This document shows, in pieces, positions 6,524 through 9,738 of a DNA stretch of 9,738 nt. The DNA is from JAUMXJ01 sp041781135. GTDB taxonomy: Bacteria > Bacillota > Clostridia > Peptostreptococcales > Acidaminobacteraceae. Positions within the stretch are counted from its first letter, which is position 1. Each line of letters opens with the position of its first letter. The notes under the pieces were generated by a model. The model saw nothing but the letters and a program-made list of their open reading frames with translations, was not told the DNA's origin and searched no databases. The stretch covers positions 1 to 9,738 of the forward strand of contig JBHAZV010000050.1 in the NCBI GenBank assembly GCA_041781135.1, in the 5' to 3' direction. The position numbers were made by a program, and so were the translations under genes.

Positions 6524-8574
6524 TCGTCAGCTTCCTCACCCGACCGCGCGGCGTCCGCGCTTTCCGAAAGCTTATCCTCAGGCGCCGCATTCCCATCCGC
6601 CGATCCCGACTCGGAAATCACTCCGCCACCTGCAGAGTCCACATGTTTTGCAATACGCTCAAGCAGCTCGGCTTCTTTTCGTTTTTTCTCTTCGTCTCGG
6701 ACTTTTTTGTCCTCTTCAAGAATTCTCTTGTTTTCCTCTATGTAGCTGTCAAGCGCTTCAAGACCATGCTCCACAGCAACCTTGAACTCGTCGCCGCTGA
6801 TATTTTCGTACTTCAAAAGAGCCTCCGCAACATTTACAAGTTTGTCCTTATTCGCCTTGAGAAGCTCCTCCGCCTTGCTGTAGGCGCGATCCACTATAAG
6901 CCTTATCTCTTTGTCGATCTCATATTGAACTGCGTCAGAAACGCTCTTTACCGCGCCAAAATCCCTTCCTATAAACACTTCCTGGTCGTCATCATAACTC
7001 ATAGAGCCGAGTCCCTCGCTCATTGCATATACCGTAACCATTCTGCGCGCAATTTTTGTAACTCTGTCAAGGTCATTGGAAGCTCCTGTACTTATGTCGT
7101 CAAGCATCAATTTTTCGCTAACCCTGCCTCCGAGCAGTACGACTATTTCGTTTTCAAGCTCGCGCTTTGTATGATAGAAAAGTTCATTTTCAGGGAATTG
7201 CAAAGTAAAACCGCCGGAATAACCTCGCGGTATAATAGTGACATGCTGCACAGGATCCTGATCGGGAAGCAGGTAGGCGAGCACCGCGTGACCCGCTTCG
7301 TGATAAGCAGTCAATGTTCTCTCTTTCTCCTGGACTATTCTGGACTTCTTTTCCAAACCGACCATAACTTTGATTATCGACTTTTTGATCGAATCCATCC
7401 TGATAACCGTGTCACGCTCTTTGGCAGTCAGAAGCGCCGCCTCGTTCATTACATTTTCTATATCCGCAGGCGAAAACCCCGGCGTTGCCTTAGCGACATC
7501 TGCAAAGACGACATCCGGACCTATCGGCTTATTTCTGGAATGAACCTCCACTATCGCCTCTCTTTCCCTAATGTCCGGCAGACCTACATGTATGCGCCTG
7601 TCAAACCTTCCGGGTCTGAGCAGCGCCGGGTCAAGTACATCAGCCCTGTTTGTAGCCGCCATAACAATAACCCCTGTGTTCTCTATAAAACCGTCCATTT
7701 CAACCAAAATCTGGTTAAGTGTCTGTTCTCTTTCATCATGACCGCCGCCGAGACCAGTACCTCGCTTTCTGCCGACAGCATCGATTTCATCTATAAAAAT
7801 AATGCACGGCGCATTTTTCTTGCCCTCTTCAAAGAGATCGCGAACTCTCGATGCGCCGACGCCGACAAACATCTCGACAAAATCAGAACCGGAAATCGAA
7901 AAAAACGGCACGCCCGCCTCGCCGGCGACAGCGCGACTAAGGTAAGTCTTGCCCGTTCCGGGAGGACCGACCATAAGCACGCCCTTTGGTATCCTTGCAC
8001 CAAGCGACGAATACTTAACAGGATTTTTAAGAAAATCCACAAGTTCCATGAGTTCTTCTTTTTCTTCGCTGAGTCCCGCTACTTCCTTAAAAGTTATGCG
8101 CTTTCCGACATTCTTCAGCACCTTAGCCTTGGATTTTCCAAAACTCATCGCTTTTGACCCGCCCGAACCGGCGCCGCCCATCATGACAAACCACAGCAAT
8201 CCGAAAAGCAGCAAGGATATGAGAACGACCGGCAAAATTTCCATATAAAAAGGAGTAGACGCCGGCGGCTCGCCAATAATTTTCAGCTTTGACCCGGTGC
8301 TCTGCAACAAAATTATTGCACCTGTCTCTTCAATCAGCATTGACGGAACATATGTCCTGAAAGCTACCTTATTAGAACCGGAGATAAGCTCTCCAGATAT
8401 TCTATTGCCCTGAATATTCACGGTCGCTACCTCTCCGCCGGTCAGCGAACTCATAAACTCCGAGTACGCCACCTCCTTGACCGCCCCACTGTCAAGCTTG
8501 AGCACCCAGATAAACCCAAGCACTATAACAAATAAAACCAAGTAGACAAATGCAGATTTGCCCCATTTATTCAT
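6520..8574 (-). CDS. ftsH: ATP-dependent zinc metalloprotease FtsH
   Basis: The protein has 684 residues from the ATG at 8574. An upstream in-frame start at 8634 would add 20 residues but lacks support; GGAGG 4 nt before 8574 decides the start. FtsH is a membrane-anchored hexamer that extracts and degrades misfolded membrane proteins and some soluble regulators. In order: membrane helix 1 (about 8-25), extracytoplasmic domain (26-107), membrane helix 2 (about 108-133), AAA module with Walker A GPPGTGKT (203-210), pore motif FVG (236-238), Walker B IFIDEID (259-265) and second region of homology ending RPGRFDRR (320-327), then the M41 protease with zinc site HEAGH (425-429) and the third ligand Asp501 in STGASND. 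A charged helix (about 612-645) and an acidic Gly/Ser/Ala-rich tail end the protein. It lies downstream of tilS without an intervening hpt and overlaps the fumarase gene by 4 bp. Confidence 0.98.
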   Translation of the reverse strand: MNKWGKSAFVYLVLFVIVLGFIWVLKLDSGAVKEVAYSEFMSSLTGGEVATVNIQGNRISGELISGSNKVAFRTYVPSMLIEETGAIILLQSTGSKLKIIGEPPASTPFYMEILPVVLISLLLFGLLWFVMMGGAGSGGSKAMSFGKSKAKVLKNVGKRITFKEVAGLSEEKEELMELVDFLKNPVKYSSLGARIPKGVLMVGPPGTGKTYLSRAVAGEAGVPFFSISGSDFVEMFVGVGASRVRDLFEEGKKNAPCIIFIDEIDAVGRKRGTGLGGGHDEREQTLNQILVEMDGFIENTGVIVMAATNRADVLDPALLRPGRFDRRIHVGLPDIREREAIVEVHSRNKPIGPDVVFADVAKATPGFSPADIENVMNEAALLTAKERDTVIRMDSIKKSIIKVMVGLEKKSRIVQEKERTLTAYHEAGHAVLAYLLPDQDPVQHVTIIPRGYSGGFTLQFPENELFYHTKRELENEIVVLLGGRVSEKLMLDDISTGASNDLDRVTKIARRMVTVYAMSEGLGSMSYDDDQEVFIGRDFGAVKSVSDAVQYEIDKEIRLIVDRAYSKAEELLKANKDKLVNVAEALLKYENISGDEFKVAVEHGLEALDSYIEENKRILEEDKKVRDEEKKRKEAELLERIAKHVDSAGGGVISESGSADGNAAPEDKLSESADAARSGEEADE

Positions 8575-8578
8575 GTTT

Positions 8579-8583
8579 CCTCC
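8579..8583 (-). promoter_or_regulatory. Shine-Dalgarno of ftsH
   Basis: GGAGG is followed by AAAC and ATG. It supports initiation at 8574 and not at the upstream in-frame start at 8634. Confidence 0.8.
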
Positions 8584-8622
8584 AATTTTAGGCGCAGCAA
8601 ATATTACACCACGCCAAGTAAA

Positions 8623-8631
8623 ACTATAGCA
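8623..8631 (-). promoter_or_regulatory. Candidate extended -10 promoter of ftsH
   Basis: TGC followed by TATAGT (8628-8623) fits an extended -10 element and differs from TATAAT at one position. At 17 nt upstream the -35 position reads TATTAT, a poor match, so activity would rest on the extended -10. Transcription would begin near 8616, giving a leader of about 40 nt that includes a short GGCG/CGCC pairing (about 8614-8591) before the ribosome binding site. It lies in the 123-bp gap between tilS and ftsH. Prediction only. Confidence 0.4.
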
Positions 8632-8697
8632 CAACAGGGATTAAAATAATATAAAACAATTGAAAAAATATTTTCGGCAAACTGAGCATCTTGCTTT

Positions 8698-9738
8698 CTA
8701 TCCGCCGAATTCTTCCAAGGTCAACCTCGCCAAAACGCTTCTGTGGACGGCTGCGCCCGAATCTACCTTAACTAATTCGGACATCCTGACCCCGGCGACC
8801 CATACTATTTTTTCATCATCTGAAACTATAGGGATATCATCCCTCAACCTACGGTCTATTTTTTCATCTATCAAAAGTTTTTTCAGACTGCGGCTGCCGC
8901 TCATTCCAAGAGGCACAATGCTGTCGCCCTCCTGTCTGCGCCTCACTTTAAGCGTTCCAACGACCTTTTCGAGATCTATCACAATACTTGTTTCGCGCCC
9001 AGTCGGGCAAGATGCGCCGCGAACGCGATTTTCCATTAATCTTTCGTACTCTTCAAACGAGACATGTTCCAAACTTACGCCATTGCGCGGATTTTCGCGA
9101 TAATCCTCAATGAGCGGAGTCTTCTGAAATATTTCGGCAAAAGCTGTTTGCGCCGCCGCGCTTGTTTCCGCACACTCGCCGAAATAAAACTCAAGCTCGC
9201 CGTAATTTCTATATACAGCGACACCACCTGCGAGCGATACTTTCGCGCCCACTCTCGAAAGTCCGATTACAGACTCTACATCTCGCCTGCTTAAGTCGAC
9301 AATATCGCCTTTCAGCCGTTTTATCGCGATGCGCACAAGTCTGGAAATTTCTGCAAAATCCAGCGAACCCTCCAATTTGAGCAAAACCCTTTTAACTCCA
9401 AAATAGTCGCCCTCAGAAATCAGAGCATCTGCAAGGCGCTCGGCGTGAGCGTCAAGGAAATCGCGATCTTTCTGCAAAAGTCCGATGCATTCGCCTATTT
9501 TCTTTATATATGCTTCGCTTAGAAGCTTTCTAATTCTGTTCCGAAAATAATCGTCGCTTGCATTAGTCGCATCTTCGCGCCAATCCTGTCCTGTACTAAT
9601 CAGATATTCTATTAATTCGCTCTTCTGAAATCCAACTAATGGCCTTATTATCTCAAGCCGACAGACACCGCGGCCCGAACTTACGTTCCGCTGCATCTCT
9701 GCGCCGCAAAAGCCGCCATATTCATTCCGGCTATGCCG
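8698..9738 (-). CDS. tilS: tRNA(Ile)-lysidine synthetase TilS, C-terminal part (5' end beyond window)
   Basis: The minus-strand frame is open from the window edge (9738) to TAG at 8698, about 346 residues. TilS converts cytidine 34 of the CAU-anticodon tRNA-Ile to lysidine, using ATP and lysine, so that the tRNA reads AUA; it is a cytoplasmic essential enzyme. The SGGxDS ATP-pyrophosphatase loop would be in the missing 5' part. Present are IIRPLVGF just after the edge, GQDWREDATNASDDYFRNRIR (the DxTN...RNxIR signature), the helical middle domain, and the TilS C-terminal domain with GDSIVPLGMSGSRSLKKLL, DRRLRDDIPIV, IVWVAGVRMSE and LVKV. An internal ATG at 9696 should not be taken as the true start because family similarity begins before the window. 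The first 14 or so residues at the edge match the family poorly. Confidence 0.93.
   Translation of the reverse strand, partial: RHSRNEYGGFCGAEMQRNVSSGRGVCRLEIIRPLVGFQKSELIEYLISTGQDWREDATNASDDYFRNRIRKLLSEAYIKKIGECIGLLQKDRDFLDAHAERLADALISEGDYFGVKRVLLKLEGSLDFAEISRLVRIAIKRLKGDIVDLSRRDVESVIGLSRVGAKVSLAGGVAVYRNYGELEFYFGECAETSAAAQTAFAEIFQKTPLIEDYRENPRNGVSLEHVSFEEYERLMENRVRGASCPTGRETSIVIDLEKVVGTLKVRRRQEGDSIVPLGMSGSRSLKKLLIDEKIDRRLRDDIPIVSDDEKIVWVAGVRMSELVKVDSGAAVHRSVLARLTLEEFGG

Noticed and set aside
5834..6745. A 303-codon plus-strand frame across the fumarase and ftsH ends
   Set aside because: Antisense to two clearly conserved genes, with low-complexity Ser-rich translation and no family resemblance.
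6319..8157. A 612-codon open frame on the plus strand, antisense to ftsH and the start of the fumarase gene
   Set aside because: It is the reverse-complement shadow of strongly conserved coding sequence, its translation is rich in Arg, His, Cys and Ser with no recognisable motif, and no ribosome binding site or promoter stands before it.
8575..8634. Upstream start adding 20 residues to FtsH
   Set aside because: The extra residues do not fit FtsH N-termini, and GGAGG is placed for the ATG at 8574.
8640..8697. AT-rich pairing (GAAAA/TTTTC) after the tilS stop as an intrinsic terminator
   Set aside because: The stem is only A-T rich and about 5 bp with no GC core, so it would not form a stable terminator hairpin.

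Overview
All nine protein-coding genes recognised here lie on the minus strand, so the window is described from high to low coordinate, the likely direction of transcription. The content points to an anaerobic, probably spore-forming member of the Firmicutes (Clostridia-like). The reasons are a SpoIID/LytB-domain gene directly after ruvAB, a HemZ-type radical SAM protein, an oxygen-labile iron-sulfur class I fumarase, and a tilS-ftsH neighbourhood of the kind common in Gram-positive bacteria. Base composition looks moderate and even across the window. No mobile element, CRISPR array, rRNA or tRNA gene was seen. The species cannot be named from this sequence.

Region A (9738 to about 8575): the 3' part of tilS (tRNA-Ile lysidine synthetase), cut by the window edge, then a 123-bp gap holding a candidate extended -10 promoter and a strong ribosome binding site for ftsH. 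Region B (8574 to 2581): a tight run of ftsH, a one-piece fumarate hydratase (ATGA overlap with ftsH), acpS (2-bp gap), a small SAM-dependent methyltransferase (56-bp gap, strong Shine-Dalgarno) and hemZ (36-bp gap). This looks like one transcription unit mixing membrane protein quality control, central carbon metabolism, acyl carrier protein activation and a porphyrin-related radical SAM enzyme. Region C (2580 to 1): a 125-bp gap with an inverted repeat, an orphan Shine-Dalgarno and a -10-like hexamer, then ruvA, ruvB (3-bp gap) and the 5' part of a secreted SpoIID/LytB-domain protein overlapping the ruvB end by 14 bp.

RuvA and RuvB act together in Holliday junction branch migration. The other genes seem linked by co-transcription rather than a shared pathway. 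This is essentially a housekeeping window and I found no convincing undescribed system. The points worth a second look are modest: the fused fumarase, an AcpS with an internal insertion, the unusual ruvA leader, a possible frame break at the tilS edge, a long N-terminal region in the SpoIID-type protein, and the departures from common gene order (no hpt between tilS and ftsH, no ruvC before ruvA).
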